Under the pieces are notes generated by a model. That model saw only the letters and a list, made by a program, of their open reading frames with translations, was not told the origin of the DNA and made no database searches. From an uncultured Aquimonas sp. (GTDB lineage: Bacteria; Pseudomonadota; Gammaproteobacteria; Xanthomonadales; Xanthomonadaceae): DNA of 5,079 nt. Positions 1 through 5,079 of the stretch are shown in pieces (positions within the stretch are counted from its first letter, which is position 1; each line of letters begins with the position of its first letter). A program made the position numbers and the translations under genes. The stretch covers positions 1 through 5,079 of the forward strand of contig CAMLOR010000247.1 in NCBI GenBank assembly GCA_946481615.1, in the 5' to 3' direction.

Positions 1-1326
1 GGCGATGCGCGCCTCGCGCTGCATTACCGCTTCGAGCCGGGCACGCCGGACGACGGCGTGACGCTCGACGTGCCGTTGCATCTGCTCAATGCGCTCGACG
101 CCGCGCGTCTCTCGTGGCTGGTGCCGGGGCTGGTGTCGGACAAGGCCGCCGCACTGATCCGCGGACTGCCCAAGGCGCAGCGCCGCAATTTCGTGCCGGC
201 CCCGGACTTCGCGCGCGCGTTCGCGGAAGCCTGGGCGCAGCCGGGCGCCGATACGCTCCTGGGCGAACTCGCGCGCTTCCTCGCCCGCGCCACCGGCGTG
301 CAGATCGCACCGACGGATTTCGACGAGCGCGCACTCGAACCGCATCTGCGCATGAACCTGCGGCTGTTCGCGGCGGACGGCAAGAAGCTCGCGGAATCGC
401 GCGATCTCGATGAACTGCGCACGCAGTTCGGCAGCCGCGCCGAACGCGCCTTCGCCGCACGCGCGGGGCGCGAACTGGCGCGCGAAGGCCTGCTCGAATT
501 CCCGCGCGAACCGATTCCCGCCACCGTGCCCGGCGAAGCCGGCGTGCCGGCCTTTCCTGCGCTCGTCGACACGGGCGAAGCGGCGGCGCTGCGCGTGTTC
601 GCCGATCGCGAACAGGTGCAGCGCGAACATCCGCGCGGCGTGCGGCGGTTGCTTGAGATCGCCCTGGTCGACCGCGCCAAGCAGGCGCGCAAGCAACTGC
701 CGGTGTCGCCCAAGATCGGGCTGCTCTATGCCGCCATCGAATCGCAGGAGCGCCTGCGCGGCGATCTCGTGGACGCCGCCCTGAACGCGCTGCTGTCGGA
801 CGGGCTCGACGCGATCCGCGACCGCGCCGCCTTCGATTCGCGCCTGCAGGAAGTGGGCCGCCAGCTATTCCCCGAAGCGATGAGGCGGCTGACGCTCGCC
901 GAGGAAATCCTCGCGCTGGTCGCCGACCTTCGTCCGCGGCTCGAACCGCCGCTCATGGGCTGGGCCAAGGGCAATCTCGACGACCTGCGCCAGCAGCTCG
1001 AAGCCCTGGTGCATCCGGGCTTCCTGCGCAGCACGCCGGCCGAGGCGCTGGCGCAAATGCCGCGCTATCTGCAGGCCATGCTTCGGCGCGTCGAGCGCCT
1101 GCTGCGCGATCCGGCGCGCGACCAGGCCCGCATGCTCGAACTCAAGCCCTTCGTCGATGCCCTCGAAGCCGCGCGCGCGCAGGGCCGTGCGGATGAGCCC
1201 GCCTGGGCGGCGCTGCGCTGGGATCTGGAGGAACTGCGCGTTTCGCTGTTCGCGCAGGAACTGGCGGCGCGCGGGGCCGTGTCGACCAAGAAACTCGCGC
1301 GCCAGCTGCAACAGCTCGTTACTTGA
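1..1326 (+). CDS. hrpA: ATP-dependent RNA helicase HrpA, C-terminal part (5' end outside window)
   Basis: This is the last 441 residues of a DEAH-box RNA helicase of the HrpA family; the frame is open from base 1 and ends at TGA 1324-1326. Only the C-terminal DUF3418 region is in the window. The RecA-like motor domains lie upstream, since family members run to about 1300 residues. The recognisable family signature includes YRFEPGTPDDGV near local residue 9, WLVPGL near residue 39, RRNFVPAPDFA near residue 61, FPALVDTGEAAAL near residue 186, and a tail with RYLQAML, RRVERLLRDPARDQARML and DLEELRVSLFAQEL. All match the E. coli HrpA tail as I remember it. HrpA is a cytoplasmic helicase implicated in mRNA processing and in rescue of stalled ribosomes; that is family knowledge. 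No frameshift or internal stop is seen. The 3' end overlaps the convergent gene by 8 bp, and no T-tract hairpin follows the stop. Confidence 0.95.
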   Translation, partial: GDARLALHYRFEPGTPDDGVTLDVPLHLLNALDAARLSWLVPGLVSDKAAALIRGLPKAQRRNFVPAPDFARAFAEAWAQPGADTLLGELARFLARATGVQIAPTDFDERALEPHLRMNLRLFAADGKKLAESRDLDELRTQFGSRAERAFAARAGRELAREGLLEFPREPIPATVPGEAGVPAFPALVDTGEAAALRVFADREQVQREHPRGVRRLLEIALVDRAKQARKQLPVSPKIGLLYAAIESQERLRGDLVDAALNALLSDGLDAIRDRAAFDSRLQEVGRQLFPEAMRRLTLAEEILALVADLRPRLEPPLMGWAKGNLDDLRQQLEALVHPGFLRSTPAEALAQMPRYLQAMLRRVERLLRDPARDQARMLELKPFVDALEAARAQGRADEPAWAALRWDLEELRVSLFAQELAARGAVSTKKLARQLQQLVT

Positions 1327-1804
1327 CGCGCCGTACGCGGATCGCCTTGTTGAAGCCTTCGACCTTGAGCAGCCAGCTGCCCATGAAGGCGGGCTTGATC
1401 GTCACCGCGGGGCTGTCGACGCTGATGCCGCGCATCGAACCGGACTCGGCCTGTTCCCAGACCTGGCCGTTCTCCAGCGTGAAGCGGGTATCGCCGCTCC
1501 AGCCGGTGAATTCGCCGGCGATGCGGCTCACGACACCGTCGGTGTCCACCGGATCGCGGAAGCCGGTGCGGTCTTCCGAAGGCGGGACGTAAGTCGCGGC
1601 GGCGGCGGTGCCGGCGGTGCGATGCTGCAGCCAGGCATTGAGGGAAGCGAGTTCTTCGGGCGTCAGCTTGTCCAGGCCGGCAGCCTTGAATTCGCTGTCG
1701 CTCATGCGCTCTTCGAGCGACGAGAATTCGGCGCCGGTCGCCGGCAGGGCCAAGGCGAGCGCGATGGCGAACGAAGCCAGGCGAATCGATGTGCGGCGAG
1801 TCAT
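1319..1804 (-). CDS. Small secreted protein of unknown function (161 aa)
   Basis: This gene reads leftward from ATG (complement of 1802-1804) to TAA (complement of 1319-1321). I chose this start because the product then opens with a textbook signal peptide: MTRRTSIR, a hydrophobic core LASFAIALALALP (residues 9-21) and a likely cleavage after ATGA (residue 25). A longer frame starts at 1930 but adds a Pro/Arg-rich stretch that looks non-coding. The mature part has a predicted helical segment, ERMSDSEF-KAAGLDKL-TPEELASLNAWL (residues 32-59), then an Ala/Thr linker, then a likely beta-rich end with FTGWSGDTRFTLENGQVW and SWLLKVEGFNKAIRVRRVK. It has no cysteine, no lipobox and no further membrane segment. 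I recall similar short proteins in Xanthomonas-type genomes, but they have no assigned function. The product is probably periplasmic or extracellular. No Shine-Dalgarno sequence is visible upstream; the template there reads CT-rich. Confidence 0.8.
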   Translation of the reverse strand: MTRRTSIRLASFAIALALALPATGAEFSSLEERMSDSEFKAAGLDKLTPEELASLNAWLQHRTAGTAAAATYVPPSEDRTGFRDPVDTDGVVSRIAGEFTGWSGDTRFTLENGQVWEQAESGSMRGISVDSPAVTIKPAFMGSWLLKVEGFNKAIRVRRVK

Positions 1805-1925
1805 AGAGCGCGGGGCCAGAGGGAGAAAAGAGGGCGGCCAGTGTAGGGAAGGCCGCCGGCATTGCCTAGGTTCGGCGGCCTGCGGATGGGGACGCTGTCG
1901 GGTTTGTGGCGGACTTAGCAATTTC

Positions 1926-1955
1926 TTCACAAAGCAAGCACATACGCGATATTCT
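1926..1955 (+). promoter_or_regulatory. Candidate sigma-70 promoter P1 for the Ig-repeat gene
   Basis: TTCACA at 1926-1931 matches the TTGACA consensus at 5 of 6 positions. TATTCT at 1950-1955 matches TATAAT at 4 of 6. The spacer is 18 bp, and the site lies inside the AT-rich island. Transcription would start near 1962 and give a leader of about 200 nt before the ATG at 2163. This is pattern matching only. Confidence 0.4.
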
Positions 1956-1983
1956 GTTCACAATGGATTCAGTTTATTTCACT
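1926..1983 (+). repeat. Three phased TTCAC direct repeats
   Basis: TTCACAA occurs at 1926-1932 and again at 1957-1963, and TTCACT at 1978-1983. The offsets are 31 and 21 bp, close to three and two helical turns, so all three copies face the same side of the DNA. They lie just upstream of the -10 of P2, and the first copy doubles as the -35 of P1. They could be sites for a DNA-binding regulator; which one is not shown. Confidence 0.4.
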
Positions 1984-2009
1984 TTCCGTTTTGCTGCGGT
2001 CTATACAAT
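1981..2009 (+). promoter_or_regulatory. Candidate promoter P2, good -10 and weak -35
   Basis: TACAAT at 2004-2009, within CTATACAATG, matches the -10 consensus at 5 of 6 positions. At a 17-bp spacing the -35 position is ACTTTC (1981-1986), a poor match, so this promoter would need an activator or another sigma factor. The start would be near 2016, inside the inverted repeat at 2012-2029, leaving a leader of about 147 nt. Confidence 0.4.
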
Positions 2010-2011
2010 GC

Positions 2012-2029
2012 CCCGCAATTAAATGCGGG
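2012..2029. repeat. Inverted repeat at predicted +1 (possible operator or leader hairpin)
   Basis: CCCGCA (2012-2017) and TGCGGG (2024-2029) form a perfect 6-bp inverted repeat around a 6-base AT-rich centre, ATTAAA. It sits 3 bp after the -10 of candidate P2, so it covers the predicted start near 2016, where repressors often bind. If transcription starts at P1 instead, the same bases would form a small hairpin in the leader RNA. Confidence 0.4.
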
Positions 2030-2040
2030 CTGACCGTCGA

Positions 2041-2077
2041 GGGGCGATCGCGACGGCGGGGATGAGGGGGTTGGGGG
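2041..2077 (+). other. Clustered G-runs in the presumed 5' leader
   Basis: Four G-runs lie on the sense strand: 2041-2044 (4 G), 2058-2061 (4 G), 2066-2070 (5 G) and 2073-2077 (5 G), with intervening loops of 13, 4 and 2 bases, followed by TTTT. They fall about 70 bases upstream of the ribosome binding site. A G-quadruplex in the leader RNA is possible, but the long first loop makes it uncertain. Confidence 0.35.
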
Positions 2078-2148
2078 TTTTCTCGCAACCGTTCGGCGGC
2101 ACCGATCGTGCGGCGCAGTGCAGCGCGCCGGCTTTGATGCAACACACT

Positions 2149-2153
2149 GGGAG
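2149..2153 (+). promoter_or_regulatory. Ribosome binding site of the Ig-repeat gene
   Basis: GGGAG at 2149-2153 lies 9 bases before ATG 2163-2165 and 6 bases before an in-frame TTG at 2160-2162. Both could start translation from this site. ATG is the stronger codon and keeps a normal spacing, so the start is placed at 2163; the alternative adds one residue only. Confidence 0.65.
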
Positions 2154-2162
2154 TAGCTATTG

Positions 2163-4397
2163 ATGGATCTGGTTTCGAAGAGCGGCGCACGAGTCGTGGC
2201 ACGTCTCGGCCTTTCGATTCGCGTGGCGTTGGCGAGCGGCGTGCTGCTGGCCAGTCCCGCCCTTCTCGCCCAAGCCAAGCCGGCTGCCGATGATGCCCTG
2301 GTGCCGCTGTGCACGGCCGGCATCGAGAAGGGCGAGTCCGATGCGCTGGGTCTCTACGAGGTCGGCGGCGGCCTGCTGAGCGCCGACTTCGCCGACGAGA
2401 AAGCCGCGCAGAACTGCCTCAAGGGTACTTCCGCCAATCTCACGCTGGGCGTCGGTTCGCTGGCGCTCAACGTCACCGGCAACGTGCAGTACGCCGACAT
2501 CGCCGGCCCGCAGCGCCGCGTCGTCGTCACCACGGTCGATCCGGTGCTCTGCGAGAGCTACTACACCGCCAGCGACAAGCTCGCCTTCACGCTGACCAAC
2601 GTCAACGGCGACGTGCTGGGCACCAGCAACCTGCTGCGCGGCGTCGACACGATGAACTACTCGGTCGCCACCGGCCAGGTCAACTCGGCGCTGGCCGAAG
2701 CCACCTACGGGCCGTACATCGCCTGCGCCTCGGCCAGTACCGCCAATGCCCCGGCGCCGGTGGGCGCCGCCGACCGCATCTTCGACGCCCGCTTCGAAAG
2801 CGACGCCGACCTGCAGGTCGAGTACCTCGACATGCAGGGCGAGCCGCTGACGACGATGGTGCAGACGGTCAACGTCGACAGCGTCTATCAGGTGCGCGTC
2901 ACCAACCGCGGCGAAGGCGACGCGAAGAACGTGCGCATCCGCGAGTTCGTGCCCAAGTCCACGGGTTCGCTCACGCCGAACATGAACATGGCTGCGGAAG
3001 TGGCGAGCTGCGTGCGTGTCTCCGACAGCGGCAGCTGCGCCGGTACCGACGGCACGCTGCGCCAGGACGTCGCCTCGCTGGCGCACGGCCAGTCGCTCAC
3101 CTACACGCTCACCCGCCGCGTCAACGGCTCGGCGAACGTGCCGGCCGCGAGCGGCGCGCTCACCGCGGTGGCGGCCTTCGTCGACCCGGCGCAGAGCAAC
3201 GAAACCAACAAGGCCAACAACAGCCGCAGCCTGCGCATCGGGCTCGTCACCAACGGCGTGCCGGTCGCCAACGCGCAGACCCTGACCACCGCGGAAGACC
3301 AGCCGCTGTCCATCGTGCTGACGGGCACCGATCCCGAGAACACGACGCTCACCTTCACCACCGCCAATGCCACGCACGGCACCCTGAGCGGCACCGCGCC
3401 GAACGTCACGTTCACGCCGGAAGCCGATTACAGCGGCCCGGCCAGCTTCACCTTCACCGTGAAGGACGCGTTGGGTGCGACCAGTGCGTCCGCCACCGTC
3501 TCGATCACGGTGACGGCGGTGAACGACGCCCCGCGCGTCACGACGCAGCTGCCCGACGTCACCTTCGCCGAGGGCGCCCTGCTGGAGATCGACGCGAGCA
3601 CCGCGTTCGCCGATCCGGAAGGCACGGCCCTGACGTACTCCGCCACCGGCCTGCCGCCCGGCATCAACATCTTTTCGAACGGCACCATCGGCGGCACGCT
3701 CAGCCTGCAGGCTTCCGGCGAATACACCATCGTCGTCATGGCCACCGAATCGGCCGCGAGCGCGCTCACGGTGACGGACACCTTCGTGCTGACGGTGAGC
3801 AACACCAACCAGAACCCGACGGTCGCCACGCCGATCCCCGACCAGACCCACAACGAAGGCGACGTCGTGTCGCTGGACGTGGCGGCGAACTTCGCCGATG
3901 CCGATGCCGGCGACACCTTCACCTACGTGCTCGCGGGCGGCACGCTGCCCGACGGCCTGTCGCTGAATCCGGCCACCGGCGCCATCACCGGCACGCTGAC
4001 GGCGACGGCCTCGGCCGGCAGCCCGTACTCGGTCACCATCAGCGCCAACGACGGCAACGGCGGGTCGGTCAACGACACCTTCACGTGGACCGTCGGCGCC
4101 GTGAACTTCGCGCCGACCGCGGTCGGCACGCTGGCTGCCCGCAACGGCACCGTGGGCGTGCTGCTGAACATCCCCGGCGCCGACATCCGCGGCGGTTTCG
4201 CCGATCCGGATGGCGACACGCTGGAATACAGCGCCACGGGCCTGCCGGGCGGCGTGAGCATCAGCCCGACCGACGGCACCATCATCGGCACGCCCAACTC
4301 GGGTACCGAAGGCGAGCACACGGTGGAAGTCACCGCCACCGACGGCGGTGCGCTTTTCGTCACGCAGTCCTTCACGCTGACGGTCGCGGTTCCGTAA
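2163..4397 (+). CDS. Exported multidomain protein: novel Cys domain, DUF11-like, cadherin-like and three putative-Ig repeats
   Basis: This encodes a 744-residue exported protein. Residues 1-38 are a signal peptide: basic start, hydrophobic VALASGVLLASPALL, cleavage after AQA38. Residues 39 to about 205 match no family I know and carry four cysteines (C50, C85, C130, C188), possibly two disulfides. Residues about 214-362 resemble a DUF11/CARDB-type beta-sandwich (YQVRVTNRGEGDAKNVRIREFVPK), with a close pair C283/C292. Residues 364-457 form a cadherin/VCBS-like unit (AEDQPLSIVLTGTDPE, PEADYSGPASFTFTVKDALG, ending VNDAP). Residues 458-548, 553-649 and 652-744 are three He_PIG/CADG-type Ig repeats, each with an FAD motif (F482, F577, F679), followed by YSATGLP in the first and third; acidic loops may bind calcium. 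The protein ends on the last strand (SFTLTVAVP) with no LPXTG, PEP-CTERM, RTX, autotransporter or peptidoglycan-binding tail. An adhesive or surface role is inference only. It appears monocistronic: own promoter region, own terminator. Confidence 0.9.
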   Translation: MDLVSKSGARVVARLGLSIRVALASGVLLASPALLAQAKPAADDALVPLCTAGIEKGESDALGLYEVGGGLLSADFADEKAAQNCLKGTSANLTLGVGSLALNVTGNVQYADIAGPQRRVVVTTVDPVLCESYYTASDKLAFTLTNVNGDVLGTSNLLRGVDTMNYSVATGQVNSALAEATYGPYIACASASTANAPAPVGAADRIFDARFESDADLQVEYLDMQGEPLTTMVQTVNVDSVYQVRVTNRGEGDAKNVRIREFVPKSTGSLTPNMNMAAEVASCVRVSDSGSCAGTDGTLRQDVASLAHGQSLTYTLTRRVNGSANVPAASGALTAVAAFVDPAQSNETNKANNSRSLRIGLVTNGVPVANAQTLTTAEDQPLSIVLTGTDPENTTLTFTTANATHGTLSGTAPNVTFTPEADYSGPASFTFTVKDALGATSASATVSITVTAVNDAPRVTTQLPDVTFAEGALLEIDASTAFADPEGTALTYSATGLPPGINIFSNGTIGGTLSLQASGEYTIVVMATESAASALTVTDTFVLTVSNTNQNPTVATPIPDQTHNEGDVVSLDVAANFADADAGDTFTYVLAGGTLPDGLSLNPATGAITGTLTATASAGSPYSVTISANDGNGGSVNDTFTWTVGAVNFAPTAVGTLAARNGTVGVLLNIPGADIRGGFADPDGDTLEYSATGLPGGVSISPTDGTIIGTPNSGTEGEHTVEVTATDGGALFVTQSFTLTVAVP

Positions 4398-4421
4398 GTC
4401 CGGTCCGCCAGCGATCCATGC

Positions 4422-4457
4422 AACGCCGGGGCGTCCGCGCCCCGGCGTTTTTGTTTT
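4422..4457 (+). terminator. Strong Rho-independent terminator of the Ig-repeat gene
   Basis: AACGCCGGGGCG (4422-4433) pairs perfectly with CGCCCCGGCGTT (4438-4449), a 12-bp GC-rich stem with a TCCG tetraloop. It is followed by a T-rich run, TTTTTGTTTT, through 4457. It begins 25 bases after the stop codon of the Ig-repeat gene. There is no T-tract on the other strand, so it acts rightward only. It ends 12 bases before the relA start. Confidence 0.95.
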
Positions 4458-4469
4458 ATCGTCCCGCAA

Positions 4470-5079
4470 GTGAAACGCACCGATCTTTCCGACGCCGGGC
4501 TGACCGGCTGGCGCCTGCCGCGACGGCCTGCCTCGGCGGAAGTCGAGGCGCTGCTCGACTGGGCGCAAACGCAGACGGAGCGCCTGCCCTCGGAGGCGGT
4601 CGAGGAAACCGTCGCGGTGCTGCGTGTCCTGGAAGAACTGCGCGCCGACAACGAAACCCTCGCCGCGGCCGTCGTGCATCCGCTGATCGAGCGCGACATC
4701 GCGCCGCCCGCGGGGCTGATGCCGGCGCCCATCGCCGTGCTGATCGACGGCCAGCGCGAAGCCGGCAAGGTGTGGTCGCTGCACGCCCAGGGCACCGCGG
4801 GGCGCGGCAATTCGGAAGGCCTGCGGCGATTGCTGCTCGCCATCATCCGCGACCTGCGCGTGGTGCTGGTGCTGCTGGCGCGCCAGCTGGTGCGCATGCG
4901 GCGCGCCGCGCAAGCGCCTGACGAAGAACGGCGGCAGCTGGCGCAGCTCAGCGTCGACATCCACGCACCGCTCGCCAACCGCCTGGGCGTATGGCAGGTG
5001 AAGTGGGAACTCGAGGACCTCGCGTTCCGCTTCCTGCATCCGGACACCTACAAGCGCATCGCGCAACTGCTGGACGAAA
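4470..5079 (+). CDS. relA: RelA-type GTP pyrophosphokinase ((p)ppGpp synthetase), N-terminal part (3' end outside window)
   Basis: The frame opens at GTG 4470-4472 and runs without a stop to the window edge, giving 203 residues. RelA makes the alarmone (p)ppGpp from ATP and GTP/GDP on starved ribosomes; the synthetase domain lies beyond the window. The clearest family signature is HAPLANRLGVWQVKWELEDL from residue 165, followed by AFRFLHPDTYKRIAQLLDE. Upstream, EGLRRLLLAIIRDLRVVLVLLARQL matches the helical hydrolase-like region. Where bifunctional SpoT/Rel enzymes have the catalytic HD, this protein has H70-P71 (AAAVVHPLIE), so hydrolase activity is probably lost, as in monofunctional RelA. 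No in-frame ATG, GTG or TTG precedes GTG 4470 after the upstream stop at 4395. The next candidate, GTG 4617, would drop 49 residues including conserved-looking sequence. No Shine-Dalgarno sequence or clear promoter is seen between the terminator and the start. Confidence 0.9.
   Translation, partial: MKRTDLSDAGLTGWRLPRRPASAEVEALLDWAQTQTERLPSEAVEETVAVLRVLEELRADNETLAAAVVHPLIERDIAPPAGLMPAPIAVLIDGQREAGKVWSLHAQGTAGRGNSEGLRRLLLAIIRDLRVVLVLLARQLVRMRRAAQAPDEERRQLAQLSVDIHAPLANRLGVWQVKWELEDLAFRFLHPDTYKRIAQLLDE

Larger units (their letters stand above)
1805..2162. promoter_or_regulatory. Divergent intergenic regulatory region
   Basis: These 358 bp separate the leftward secreted-protein gene from the rightward Ig-repeat gene and hold no credible gene. 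The middle is sharply AT-rich: I counted 29 G+C in the 79 bases 1916-1994, about 37%, against clearly above 60% on both sides. Short open frames crossing it (such as one at 1608-2033 on the plus strand) read through the opposite gene and then through this AT-rich patch, and look non-coding. The region must carry the promoter of the Ig-repeat gene and probably that of the small secreted gene, although I found no convincing leftward -35/-10 pair. Confidence 0.75.

Noticed and set aside
24..713. Arg/Ser/Ala-rich open frames on the minus strand and in other plus-strand frames within hrpA
   Set aside because: They shadow the strongly conserved HrpA frame and show no recognisable family or initiation signal.
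1805..1930. An N-terminal extension of the small secreted protein to an ATG at 1930 (minus strand)
   Set aside because: It would bury the signal peptide behind 42 Pro/Arg-rich residues. The internal ATG at 1804 gives a standard secretion signal.
1903..1933. TTTGTG (1903-1908) and CACAAA (1928-1933) as a CRP/Clp-like site
   Set aside because: The arms are 19 bp apart, whereas CRP-family sites have a 6-bp centre, and the TGTGA half is not complete.
2044..2051. The 8-base palindrome GCGATCGC in the leader
   Set aside because: A single short GC-rich palindrome is expected by chance at this base composition, and no second copy gives it meaning as a site.
2309..4921. An 870-residue plus-strand frame shifted against the Ig-repeat gene
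   Set aside because: The translation is extremely Arg/His-rich low-complexity sequence without domains, and it crosses the stop, terminator and start of two real genes.
2157..5066. A 969-residue open frame on the minus strand spanning the Ig-repeat gene and relA
   Set aside because: Its product is a monotonous Arg/Gly/Val/Ala/His/Gln mix with no domain. It runs antisense through two recognisable genes and a strong terminator, as expected for a stop-poor frame in high-GC DNA.

Overview
The window is about 5.1 kb of high-GC bacterial DNA. Nearly all coding frames use G or C at the third codon position, with an AT-rich patch in the one large intergenic gap. HrpA and RelA, together with the short secreted protein between them, suggest a gammaproteobacterium, most likely of the Xanthomonadales. 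That placement is inferred from protein style and GC content, not from a marker gene.

Layout: (1) Positions 1-1326 (+) are the 3' third of hrpA, a DEAH-box RNA helicase; only the C-terminal DUF3418 region is present. (2) Positions 1319-1804 (-) hold a 161-residue secreted protein of unknown function that meets hrpA tail to tail and overlaps it by 8 bp. (3) Positions 1805-2162 are a 358-bp divergent intergenic region. It has an AT-rich core (about 37% GC over 1916-1994), two candidate promoters, helically phased TTCAC repeats, an inverted repeat at a predicted transcription start, and a G-run cluster in the presumed leader. (4) Positions 2163-4397 (+) encode a 744-residue exported modular protein. 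Its order is signal peptide, unrecognised four-cysteine domain, DUF11-like domain, cadherin/VCBS-like domain and three putative-Ig (He_PIG) repeats. (5) Positions 4422-4457 are a strong intrinsic terminator. (6) From 4470 (+) to the window end lies the 5' part of relA, starting with GTG and carrying a degenerate HD region.

The two conserved genes at the edges, hrpA (RNA helicase linked to ribosome and mRNA surveillance) and relA (stringent-response (p)ppGpp synthetase), are housekeeping genes. The two exported proteins between them look like a lineage-specific insert: divergently transcribed from one regulatory gap, and with the large one closed by its own terminator. No mobile element, CRISPR array, tRNA or rRNA was seen. 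The least explained parts are the N-terminal domain of the Ig-repeat protein, the architecture of its promoter and leader, and how relA is transcribed and translated so close behind a strong terminator without a visible ribosome binding site.
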